DNA of 64,000 bases from Parietaria judaica (lineage: Eukaryota > Streptophyta > Magnoliopsida > Rosales > Urticaceae). Below, one piece after another: positions 23,637 to 33,642 of this stretch. A program made the translations under genes and the position numbers. Positions within the stretch are counted from its first letter, which is position 1. Each line of letters opens with the position of its first letter. The notes under the pieces are model-generated. The model did not search any database, was not told where the DNA came from, and saw only the letters and a list, made by a program, of their open reading frames with translations. The DNA lies in contig OX940866.1 in assembly GCA_954871525.1 (NCBI GenBank), positions 13,725,001 through 13,789,000 on the forward strand, in the 5' to 3' direction.

Positions 23637-25078
23637 TATTCCTCAAAATTTCAAACAAAATAAAATAAATTTTAATGTTCCCGTCAATGTTTCTAGCAGC
23701 GCAAACTAATAAAGAGATACATTCGGCACCGAAATTGCATTAAAGGCTATTGGCATAGCCAAACTATGGGTGATAATTTGGGGTCGGACACGAGACACAG
23801 CACGATTATCATTTGATATCCGTCTTAATGTATATCATAAAAAAAAATCGATAATGATCATATATCAAAGTTTTATTTTATGAATTACATTTTTCAATAC
23901 ATAATGTTGAAATATAATTTTAAATACTTGCATTACTTAATTATAATAATTGACTATTTTAATTAAATGAATACTTCCATTTTTTTCACAATACAATGAT
24001 TAATGTATGCAGTTATTTAAATAGAGCAGGTTTCAATCTAATCTATAAATAAAATTGTTGATAGACCAAGTGGTTTTATAGCTATTTGACTAATCAAAGA
24101 TATATTATGATTACTACTATAGCAATGAAAATGATAATTGCAATAGTTAAATTCATATATTGTACACATTAACAATCATTTCCCACTGATCAATTATAAA
24201 ATGAGATTAATTATGAGATGAGGAGGTACAAGAAGGAACATGATTAACTATTTGAATTTGACTCTCACGTAGAGTTGAAATATATGATCCATAAAAAGGG
24301 GACTAACTTGTCATTTTAGCTAGCTTAATAATTTAATTTATTTTAAATATTTCTTTAATATTTTCTGATTCTCAATTCAATACTACCATCATTTTCAATT
24401 AGTTCTTGGATGCTTGTACGCGTAAGAGTATAAATATAATAGAGTATATGAATTACCGTTTATATATAATTGTTAATTAATAAATAAATACTTCCTATCA
24501 ATAATTTGCTAGTTTGATCCATTATCTTGAACAACTAACTAATAGCTGTAAGTGGTTGATTTTGATTGCGACAACATGTGATATTCACTGTAATCATTTA
24601 TTTATCTCATATACTATAAGTATATATAATTATTATAAATAAATATGTGATTCTGAAAACAGGCAGAGTTAATAATTATCCTCCAATAAATTCCACTTGA
24701 TTAATTTACATAATTAAAGAGAAAAATCACAATCTAACTTATAATTAACACAAAATTTATGTCAAGTGTCAACTCTTTGGTTTGGAACTAAAAACGTTAC
24801 CGTAATGTAAGTGGACAACATTATATTATATAATTTATAAAGAATATTTCTTGTGTCAAGTATTTAAAAGACGTTTGTATTGGATCTAATAGCGTTACCG
24901 TTAAGTAAGTGGACAGCATATATGTATAATTATAATATTATATCATGCTTTAATCTAGATCATAATTAATTAACCGTGTTGACACGAAATCAAATTCTCA
25001 ACTTATTACGTGTTGTACAGATCGTACGTAATTCTTTTATGCGTGTAATGTGCATTTTTTTTTAGTAGAACACATATA
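23637..25078. other. AT-rich gene-free DNA
   Basis: No gene supported. The sequence is AT-rich throughout. Two phrases recur near 24785 and 24890 (GTTACCGTAATGTAAGTGGAC and GTTACCGTTAAGTAAGTGGAC, about 110 bp apart), indicating a small diverged duplication. Confidence 0.4.
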
Positions 25079-25215
25079 TCCAGTAGAACATCGTTAAATG
25101 AATACTCACTAAATTAACAACTTTGATAAAATAATATTTTTGTATAGTCCCGACTCAACTAACATGACAAAATTTTACCTCGATAATATAATAAAATTCT
25201 CCGGTCCCAAGAGTA
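25079..25215. mobile_element. Truncated hAT-type MITE relative
   Basis: CAGTAGAACATCGTTAAATG followed by GATAAAATAATATTTTTGTA and GGTCCC words parallels the complete MITE at 52488-52676. The right terminal CTACTG end is missing. This looks like an old fragment of a dispersed family. Confidence 0.5.
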
Positions 25216-25378
25216 TTAATATATAGTTTTTTTTATGTAATATGTATAAAATGTGATGCACAAATAGCCGTTGCATGTCCTCAAATAAATGTTGAAAAAA
25301 ATCGTATATTTTGCATGAAATTTTGGTTATTAGATAAGTATTATTACCATTCTCATCACTACTACAAATATGTGATTA

Positions 25379-25665
25379 TACTACGGAGATTCGACTACGG
25401 AAGTTAAAAAGCGTCGTTGGAAGTCCAAATCCGACGACAGAAGTAAAAGTCCGTCGTCGAATTTTAAAAAAAATACACTTCTGACAACGGAAATTTTTAT
25501 ATGTCGTAAAAAATAATAATTCGCCGCGGCTAATTATGATCCGACGACACAAATTTCTCCGTCGTCGGAGAAGCAAACGACAACGACACTAAAATGTGTC
25601 GTTGGAATAATTCGCCGCGGCGATTATAAGTTCGCCGCGGCGAACTATCGTGTTTTAAGTGTTTC
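25379..25665. repeat. CACTA left subterminal repeat block
   Basis: Contains TCCGACGAC words and three copies of the palindrome GCCGCGGC, at about 25523, 25614 and 25634. Such arrays are normally bound by the TNPA/TNPD-class protein of En/Spm elements; here that is inference from position and repetition. Confidence 0.75.
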
Positions 25666-25704
25666 ACATCCCCTCACGAACCCTAGCCGTCTGCACCCCA
25701 AGTC

Positions 25705-25707
<3 letters not shown>

Positions 25708-25739
<32 letters not shown>

Positions 25740-25741
25740 CT
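25708..25741. repeat. CT microsatellite in the leader of the first CACTA gene
   Basis: An uninterrupted (TC)n run of about 28 bp ends at CGCTCTCG. It sits within a pyrimidine-rich, probably transcribed leader that ends at the putative donor AAG|GTATGA near 25880. CCGTCGC/GCCGTCTC words repeat just downstream. Confidence 0.7.
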
Positions 25742-25904
25742 CGCCTCCGCCTGACCATTCTCGAACCCTAGCCGCCGTAGTTTGCCGTCGCACGCCGTCT
25801 CTCCTCTCGCCATACTTTGCCGTCTCTTGCCGTCTCCCGCCGTGTTTTGCCGTCGCTCGCCGTCGCCCAAAGAATTAAGGTATGATTTTTTTCTTCGATT
25901 TAAT

Positions 25905-26455
25905 AGTGGAATTTAAAGTTTTGAGTTTGTGATTGATTTAGGAATTAGATTTCTAGGGTTTTGAGGGCGTTTTGAGTTTGTGATTTTGTGATTGATTTAG
26001 GAATTTAGTTCGAAAATAATATTTGAATTGTGATTAGTTTAGGGTTTGATATTGTGATTTTATTTAGGTTTTGGAATTGTGAATTGATTTTGTATCGAAT
26101 TAGGATTTGGAATTTAAAGTTTTGAATTTGTGATTGATTTAGGAATTAGATTTCTAGGGTTTTGATTTTGTGATTGATTTAGGAATTTAGTTCGAAAATT
26201 ATATTTGAATTGTGATTAGTTTAGGGTTTGATATTGTGATTTTATTTAGGTTTTGGAATTGTGTATTGATTTTGTATCGAATTAGGATTTGGAATTTAAA
26301 GTTTTGAGTTTGTGATTGATTTAGGAATTAGATTTCTAGGGTTTTGATTTTGTGATTGATTTAGGAATTTAGTTCGAAAATTATATTTGAATTGTGATTA
26401 GTTTAGGGTTTGATATTGTGATTTTATTTAGGTTTTGGAATTGTGAATTGGAATT
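25905..26455 (+). repeat. Tandem repeats within a probable 5'-UTR intron
   Basis: A unit containing GGAATTTAAAGTTTTGAGTT, TTAGGAATTAGATTTCTAGG and TTTAGGGTTTGATATTGTG is repeated about 2.7 times, starting near 25909, 26109 and 26291 (period ~180-200 bp). The block lies between a likely donor (~25880, GTATGATTT) and a likely acceptor (TTTTTTTTTTTTAG, ~26544), six bases before the ATG at 26551. Confidence 0.7.
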
Positions 26456-26550
26456 GTGAATTGGGGTTTCGAAAATTGTGATTAATTTAGGTTTTGATTG
26501 GAATTGGAATTGTGAATATATGCTTCTTCTATTTTTTTTTTTTAGATACA

Positions 26551-27855
26551 ATGGCCCCGAAATTGAGACGGAAAGTAACGGCGAAACGGGGCAAGCATTG
26601 GCGCGACCCAGAAGACGAGGTCCAAGAAACGGTCCAAGAAACGGTCCCAGAGCCTCCACCGCCGCCGCCGCCGGAGAATGCTTTTAAGACGACTGCGGCA
26701 GAGACCCGCTACAAGCAGATATGCACGCGGAAACTGTGCTCCGAGCGTGGGTTCACAGAATTGCCGCTCGTATCAAATGCGGTGAATGACCTCGTCAACG
26801 CCAACTATCAACGAAGGGGTTGGCGGGAGTTCATGATCGAGCCTGTGAACGTGGCGTATCAGAGCATTGTCCTCGAGTTCTACGCGGCCCTTCCCGACAC
26901 AATCAAGGATGGGTTCGTCTGGGTTCGAAATGTGCGCGTCCCCGTCACTTCGGAGACCATAAATGCGTACTTTGGCACTCCGAATCTGACCGTAGAGGAG
27001 GATCAACACAATCATTATCCAGGTCCGGGGATGGAATTGAACAAGGCCTTTTACGACGACATGGAGGCGGTCATTGCGCAGCCCGGTGTGCAATGGCATT
27101 CAAGAGCTGGGGAGTCTCGTCTTGAAAAGAGTCAGCTGTCTGTGATCGGGAAAATTTGGATGTACTTTGTCGGTTTCCATCTTTACCCGCATCTTCACTT
27201 CACGGAGCTTCAGTTCAATTTTCTGAAGCTTATCTACGCCTGCGAAAAAGGGTTGAACATCGATGTCGGTCGAGAGATTCTCCACCACATGAACAAGGTC
27301 ATCTACACCACTGGGAAGAGCGCATTGGGATTCCCGTTTCTCATTTCCGGTCTTTGCATTAATGCCGGGGTATGTTTTATGCCTGTATTTGATTAATTTG
27401 TATGTTGTAATATTTTTTTATACTAACTTTGAATATTGAATTTGATTGTTTAGGTCGAGATTAAACCTCTGGATCTCCAGTTTGCCAAAGGAGGTGACTT
27501 CGACGACGCTTGGATACGGACATTGCATCCATCGATGATTCACGCATCACGTAGACTCCAACATCTTGTGATTCAACCCGCCCAACCAGAGCTGGAGTAT
27601 ACGTACAACGACATTCCCATGAGGGCGTATATGGCTCATAGTCAGCGAGCGATGTACGAGTTCATGAGTTACGACCGTAGCTACCGGATGGCTCAAGATC
27701 CGAACTTCCAGTCACCAAATCCGTATCCAGCTCCGGTCTGGCTGGCAGGATATCCCGACTATTATCCCTTTCCCGGAGAGGCAGGCGGCTCCGGCAATGC
27801 ACGCGGCGGAACGAACGAAGGTGGCGGTCAAGACGGGATGGACGAAGATGTGTGA
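26551..27855 (+). CDS. Transposase_32-like plant transposon protein (CACTA gene 1)
   Basis: Two exons, 26551-27369 and 27454-27855, with an in-phase GT-AG intron (GTATGT...TTTAG), give a 406-residue protein. I start at the ATG at 26551 just after a polypyrimidine-AG acceptor; the longer upstream frame would run through that intron. The N-terminus is basic with a run of prolines (~residues 29-40). The core has the pattern CSERGF...RGWREF...EFYAAL...WVRNVRVPVTSETINAYFG. This matches my recollection of the plant family annotated as putative plant transposon protein (Pfam Transposase_32), whose biochemical role is unknown. The C-terminus is Gly/Asn-rich and ends acidic. Both exons are open. It may be a captured gene, since this family is not one of the two classical En/Spm proteins. 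Confidence 0.7.
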
Positions 27856-28187
27856 ACAATTTTTAATTATCTTGTTATTTTGTTTATTTTTCTTTATTTT
27901 TGAACAATTTTTAATTATCTTGTTATTTTGTTTACGCTGTTGAACAATTTACAGTTTAATAAGTATTTGTTGAATTTGGTTTTTATAATTTATAATTTAT
28001 AATTTATAGTTTATTACTTTTTTAAAATTATGTTTAATTATTTTCCATATTTACTTAATTATTTAAATGTATTTCATTTTCGAAATAAAAATTGAATAAA
28101 TAATTTAATTACTATGTTTATTTATTTACTTAAATACAGTAAAATACAATAATTAAAAATTTGAAATAATTTCTCCCAATAAAAATT

Positions 28188-28565
28188 CAACGACACAAAA
28201 AAATGTCGTCGAAAGTCATATTAGCCGCGGCAAATAATAATATGCCGCGGCTAAACCTGTCTAAAAATCAACCCGTAGCCTCTGTAATATTTTGAAATAG
28301 GTTTAGCCGCGGCGAAGTATAAATCGCCGCGGCTGGTGAGACGACGACACTTATTTGTGTCGTTAGATAGGATCCGCCGCGGCAATTTTTTTTTTGCCGC
28401 GGCGGATCCTGGATGAAAATCAACCCGTAGCCTCTGTAAGATTTTGAGACAGCTTTAGCCGGGGCGAACTATAAATCGCCGCGGCTGGTGATACGACGAC
28501 ACTTATTTGTGTCGTTGGATAGGATCCGCCGCGGCTAATAATACCTTGCCGCGGCGGATGCCGCA
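28188..28565. repeat. Internal GCCGCGGC block between CACTA genes 1 and 2
   Basis: About nine GCCGCGGC palindromes, mostly in pairs separated by roughly 10-14 bp, alternate with CGACGACACTTATTTGTGTCG-like short palindromes. One copy is mutated (GCCGGGGC near 28458). The phrase AATCAACCCGTAGCCTCTGT occurs twice (~28267 and 28417), so a ~150-bp unit is duplicated. Composition matches the true subterminal blocks, although this one lies about 2.8 kb inside the element. Confidence 0.75.
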
Positions 28566-28764
28566 GATCTGAGTTTTTAAAATACGAACCTATTATTATT
28601 TTCCCCACTTTTTTCTCTATACTCTCCTCATACTCTATCCACTTCGCACTTAGTCAACTTAGGCGACTTGGTTGAAGGATTTCAACTTTGTTTTCGCGGT
28701 TTGTCTACGGGAAGGAAAGGTATTATTTCTCAAAATTCCGGATCTTGTTAAGTAGATTTGCATT

Positions 28765-31700
28765 ATGGCTTCTAGAGAATGGATGAAGGAAAATAGATAG
28801 AGCGATGCTTACCGACGAGGTGTTCAAGAGTTTTTGGATGTTGTTACATTAAATTGTAGAAAAGGAGAATTGATTCGGTGTCCTTGTCTTATATGTGGAA
28901 ATTTAGTTTCAAAATCGATGAAGGATGTCGAATCGCATTTATTTGCGTTTGGTATAATGAGTTCATATGATCATTGGTACTTTCACGGGGAAAAAATTCG
29001 TGGTAGAAGAGTCGATGATTATGTACACGAACAAGACGTCGAAGAGGATGATGTGAATGGTATGTTGAATCGCGCCGAAGAGGATTATGTGGGACAACCG
29101 GAATTATTTGAGTCGATGGTGGGTGATTTTGAAGCTCCTTTGTTTGATGGGTGTAAGCGTTCGAAAATAGGGTTCTTGGTGACTTTATTTCATTTGAAGG
29201 CGGCAGGAGCTTGGTCAAATACTAGCTTTACGCTATTGTTGGAAGCTCTTCGGGATGTGCTTCCGGAGGGAAATAGAGTGCCATTATCCATGTATGACGC
29301 AAAGAAGACGTTGGGGTTGTTAGGTATTAAGTTCGATAAGCTTCATGCATGTCCTAAGGATTGCGTACTGTATAGGAATGAGCATGAATGTTTAATGGAA
29401 TGTCCGGTGTGCGGTGAGTCAAGGTGGAAGATAGGGAAGAAGCCTTACGACGGTGTGAAAGGGGTTCCGCAAAAAGTATTATGGTACATCCCCCCGTTGA
29501 CGCGCTTTAAACGCATGTTTAACAACCCTACTCGCGCAAAGAACATGATTTGGCACTCAAAAAACCGCAGTAAGGATGGCGTTATAAGACACCCCGTTGA
29601 TGCTGCACAGTGGAAATCTTTTGACGCCCATCATCCGGAATTCAGCGCAGATCACAGGAATTTGCGTCTCGGTTTGGCCACCGATGGGATGAATCCATCT
29701 GGTAACATGAGTAGTCGATATAGTGTTTGGCCAGTAATACTCATCAACTACAACCTCCCTCCGAAATTGTGTATGAAGCGTAAATTCTTAATGTTGACAC
29801 TTTTAATCTCGGGACCGAGCCAACCGGGAAATGACATTGATGTCTACTTGGCACCATTGATCGACGATTTGAAGATTATGTGGGAGGAAGGAATGACGAT
29901 CATGGATGCGCACCTTCAAGAAGAGTTCAGATTGAAAGCAATGCTAATGTGGACAATCAACGACTTCCCGGCGTACGGGAACTTGTCAGGTTACTCAGTT
30001 AAATGCAAAATTGGTTGTCCTGTTTGCATAAAAGATACATGTTCGACCCGGTTGAAGCATGGGAAGAAGACAGTTTTTCTAGATCATCGGAGATTTTTAC
30101 CGTTAAATCACCCGTACAGGAAGAATGCGAAGAAGTTTAATGGACATCAAGAATTTCGAAGACCTCCAAGAATTTTAAACGGCGAAGATGTCTATAAATT
30201 GATTTTCGAAGAGACTTATCCGGTGCTCGGAAAAAGAAAACTTAGGGGTAAGAAAAAGTCGTATGAAGATAGACCGTTCAAGAAAGTAACAATTTTATAT
30301 GAACTCCCGTACTGGAAGTCGCATTATGTTCGTCATTGTTTGGACGTTATGCACATTGAAAAAAATGTATGTGAGGCAATTGTCGGTACTTTGCTTGATG
30401 ATCCAAATAAAACAAAGGACGGGAAGAAAGCTCGAGAAGATCTTGTTGAATTGGGTATAAGACCGAATTTGCATCCCGAGACTCAAGGAAAAAAGACATT
30501 TTTACCACCGGTTGTGCACACGTTATCTCGAGCGGAACGAAGGAAGTTTTGTGAATGGCTTGCGGCCGTAAAAGTTCCCGAAGGTCATTCGTCAAACTAC
30601 AAGAGGTTTGTATCTATGAAGGATTTGAGACTTATCGGAATGAAGACTCACGATTGTCATATGTTGCTTCAACAAATACTTCCTCTTGCTTTGCGAGGTT
30701 TTTTGTCAAAGGAAGTTCGATATGCCATTTCCAAGTTTTGTGAGTTTTTCAACAAAATTTGTGCCAAAACACTTAAGATATTGGAACTCGACGAAATACA
30801 GGCGGACTTGGTTAAAACCCTATGCATGCTCGAGACGTTCTTTCCACCCTCATTTTTCGACATCATGATTCACTTAACTGTTCATTTAGTACGCGAAGTG
30901 AAGTTTTGTGGACCTATATTTTTACGGTGGATGTATCCAATTGAGCGATATATGAAAGTCTTGAAAGGGTATGTGAAGAATTACAATCGGCCAGAAGGGA
31001 GCATTGTCGAGTGTTATATGGCGGAGGAGTCGGTTGAGTTTTGTGTTGAGCATTGCGCGAAGGCTCCGCCAATTGGGGTGCCTAAACTCGCCAATGCGGA
31101 ATCAAAAGGCTTGTCCTCAGGTAATAATTTGATATATTATAATTTCATTTATAATTAATAATAAGTATGATGTTTTAATGCGCAGGAAATCCTTCAACTG
31201 TCAACCGAAAAGAATGGGAGCAAGCCGTTCTATATGTATTGCACAATTCACCCGGTATGGAGCCCTTTATTGATGTGCATGTGAATGAGTTGAGGCGTAT
31301 TTATCCAAAAAAGTCAAAAAATGAAAAATGGCTACAAGAAGAGCACAACCGTACGTTTCCAAAGTGGTTCGATGGATATTTATATCCAAGAAGAAAGCAT
31401 TATGATGAGTCCTTATTGAAGATCTCTGGTGGCCCTTCACAAGTAATAATCAGGTACACATCGTGGTACGTTAACGGGTACACGTTTTACACAAGGGAAA
31501 GAGACGAAAAACACCCCATGCAAAACAGTGGTGTTACATTATTTTCGGAAGGAATGCATGTTGCGTCGGCCAAGGATAAGAATCCAGTACAAGCTATTAT
31601 GAGCTACTACGGCTATGTAGAAGATATTTGGGAGCTAGATTATTGTGGTTCGCGAGTTGCATTGTTTAAGTGCAAATGGGCGGACAACAACTACGTAAAA

Positions 31701-32006
31701 GTCGACGATGACGGAGTTACAGTGGTTGACTTTAGACGAGTGGGCTACGCTAACGATTCATTTATAATGGCATCCCAAGCAAATCAAGTGTTTTATGTCT
31801 CGGACCCGATTGATCCAGAATTATCTCTCGTCGTGCATGTGAAGGCGAAAAACGTAGAAGAATATTTCGACGAAGAAGCCGTAGACATCACAACCATCGC
31901 ACCATTTTCGAAGAAGCTACCGAGCATTGATGAGGTTGAGAACTTTGATGATGATGACGTTTCCAAGTTGCGACGTCTAGATATCCCGTCAACAGAAATT
32001 GAATAA
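28765..32006 (+). pseudogene. TNP2-type CACTA transposase, one in-frame stop near the N-terminus
   Basis: Exons 28765-31120 and 31186-32006 join through a 65-bp GT-AG intron (TCAG|GTAATA...GCGCAG|GAAAT), a 1059-codon frame. The start MASREWMKENR fits the Transposase_assoc domain and continues into GVQEFLDVV...RCPCLICGN, but codon 12 is TAG (28798-28800). The next ATG at 28834 would drop 23 residues and part of that domain. Transposase_21/TNP2 follows (LFDGCKRSK, ECPVCGESRWK, MWHS-like IWHSKNRSKDGVIRHPVD, LATDGMNPSG, NDFPAYGNLSGYS). DUF4218 comes next (CLDVMHIEKNVCE, LPLALRGFLSKEVR, HLTVHLVREVKFCGP). DUF4216 is in exon 2 (YYGYVEDIWELDY, RVALFKCKWAD). Apart from the TAG the frame is open, so decay is recent; reinitiation at 28834 could leave a partly active protein. 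Confidence 0.9.
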
Positions 32007-32282
32007 AATAATAATAAGTTTTTATGAGTACTTATTTTATGTTTAAACATTTGTTATTATTTCATAATATAATTTCTAATGTGATTTTAGTTATAATGTG
32101 AGACATTTTTTAATTTTTTCAATGCTCGATATAATTATTGATATCATCAATTCTCGATATTAAATGTGAAAACACATTTAAGCTTTTTAATATTAAATGT
32201 GAAAACACATTTCTCGATAATATTATAATAATAAGAATTTATACGATGATTAGTAATATATGAATTTAATAATAAGTTGGCT

Positions 32283-32346
32283 ACCCTAACCCTAAACCCT
32301 AAACCCTAAATCCTCAACCCTAAACCCTAAACCATAAACCCTAAAT
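32283..32346. repeat. Interstitial telomere-like repeats
   Basis: CCCTAAACCCTAAACCCTAAA-type iterations, about eight or nine units with three imperfect ones (CCTCAAC, CCATAAA), in plant telomere orientation. They lie inside the CACTA element, about 280 bp downstream of the TNP2 stop codon and before the third repeat block. Confidence 0.85.
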
Positions 32347-32657
32347 GCATTAGTTGGTGTTATCAACTTAAGCGAACCAAAAAAACCCTACAAATATAGA
32401 GATATTCTTCATCGAAAACTATAGAATATGGTTTCAATGAGGTAACATATATTGTGTAATAATTAAAACGTATATTAATTAACATCAATTTTTCAACTTT
32501 TCAACAACTTCATGAATATTTTACTTTAATTTTTTAAACTATTTTATCAAATATAATATAGTATAATTTAATAATAATAATCTAATCTAAGAGTGATAAA
32601 ACAGATTTTATGTTTTTTCGAAGTGTAAAAGATCGGAAAAAAATAATAAATCTTTAT

Positions 32658-33161
32658 ACGCCGCGGCATATATTTTTAAGCCACGACGCGTCATGGATTT
32701 GAAGCACTACCCGCCGCGGCAAATATTAACTTGCCGCGGCTAATATGTTCGACGACACATAAATGTGTCGTCAGAACATTACTCGCCGCGGCTAACAACA
32801 ACACGCCGCGGCGGGTTCTGCACCAAAGTAACCCGTAGCCACGGGTTGGATTTTATGTATCCCGCGCCGCGGCAAATATTAACTTGCCGCGGCTAATATG
32901 TTCGACGACACATAAATGTGTCGTCAGAACATTACTCGCCGCGGCTAACAGAAACAAGCCGCGGCGGGTTCTGCACCAAAGTAACCCGTGGCTACGGGTT
33001 GGATTTTATGTATACCGCGCCGCGGCAAATATTGGCTTGCCGCGGCTAGGTTGTTCGACGACACATAAATGTGTCGTCAGAACATTACTAGCCGCGGCGA
33101 ATTTATGTTCGCCGCGGCGAGAGTCGGGCTTCTGCACGACGTATATTGTTTTGTGTCGTCA
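32658..33161. repeat. Internal GCCGCGGC block between CACTA genes 2 and 3
   Basis: Thirteen GCCGCGGC palindromes by eye. A 153-bp unit is tandemly repeated: the anchor GCCGCGGCAAATATT begins at 32713, 32866 and 33019. Each unit contains CGACGACACATAAATGTGTC, a nearly perfect hairpin, and AGTAACCCGT(A/G)GC. The third unit is partial. The block immediately precedes the pyrimidine-rich leader (33180-33320) of gene 3, so it also occupies a promoter position. Confidence 0.82.
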
Positions 33162-33642
33162 AAATCCCAAATTTTCGATTTCTTTTCACCTTTAAATCAG
33201 ATTCCCTCCATTTTTCTCTCTCATTTCAGCCTTTCCCTCCTTTTTTTCTTCACTTCTCACTTTAGTTCTCTCCTCTCTTTCTCTCATCCTCTTTACCCTC
33301 CTTCTCTCTCTTTCTCTAGACGTTGCCGTCGCCGTCGCCGCCGCCGTCGCTGGGAGGAGAATCCGAGCCACCAACTAGTCTACTCTCTTGAACATGGTTA
33401 GAATGCGAGCCCTAAATTCATATTACATTTTTCATGTATTTTTGTGTTAAAATAGTAATGTTTATAGTTTGTGAGATGATATTTTGATGATATAGAGAAT
33501 ATCTCTTAGTGGGTTAATGAATTTGTTGTTGCTTTTTTGTTCTTGTTGATTCTTGTTATGGTTTGTTGTTGGGTTTATAATTAATTTGATGATTTGGTTT
33601 GTTGTTGTTGGTCATGGGTCTAGGAATACTTGCTATTACACT

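Noticed and set aside
32658..33125. Regularly spaced palindromes resembling a CRISPR array
   Set aside because: The genome is a plant; the spacers are themselves repeated and the context is a CACTA element.
33069..33401. 110-residue frame before CACTA gene 3
   Set aside because: It spans the palindrome block and the CT-rich leader; composition is explained by those repeats.
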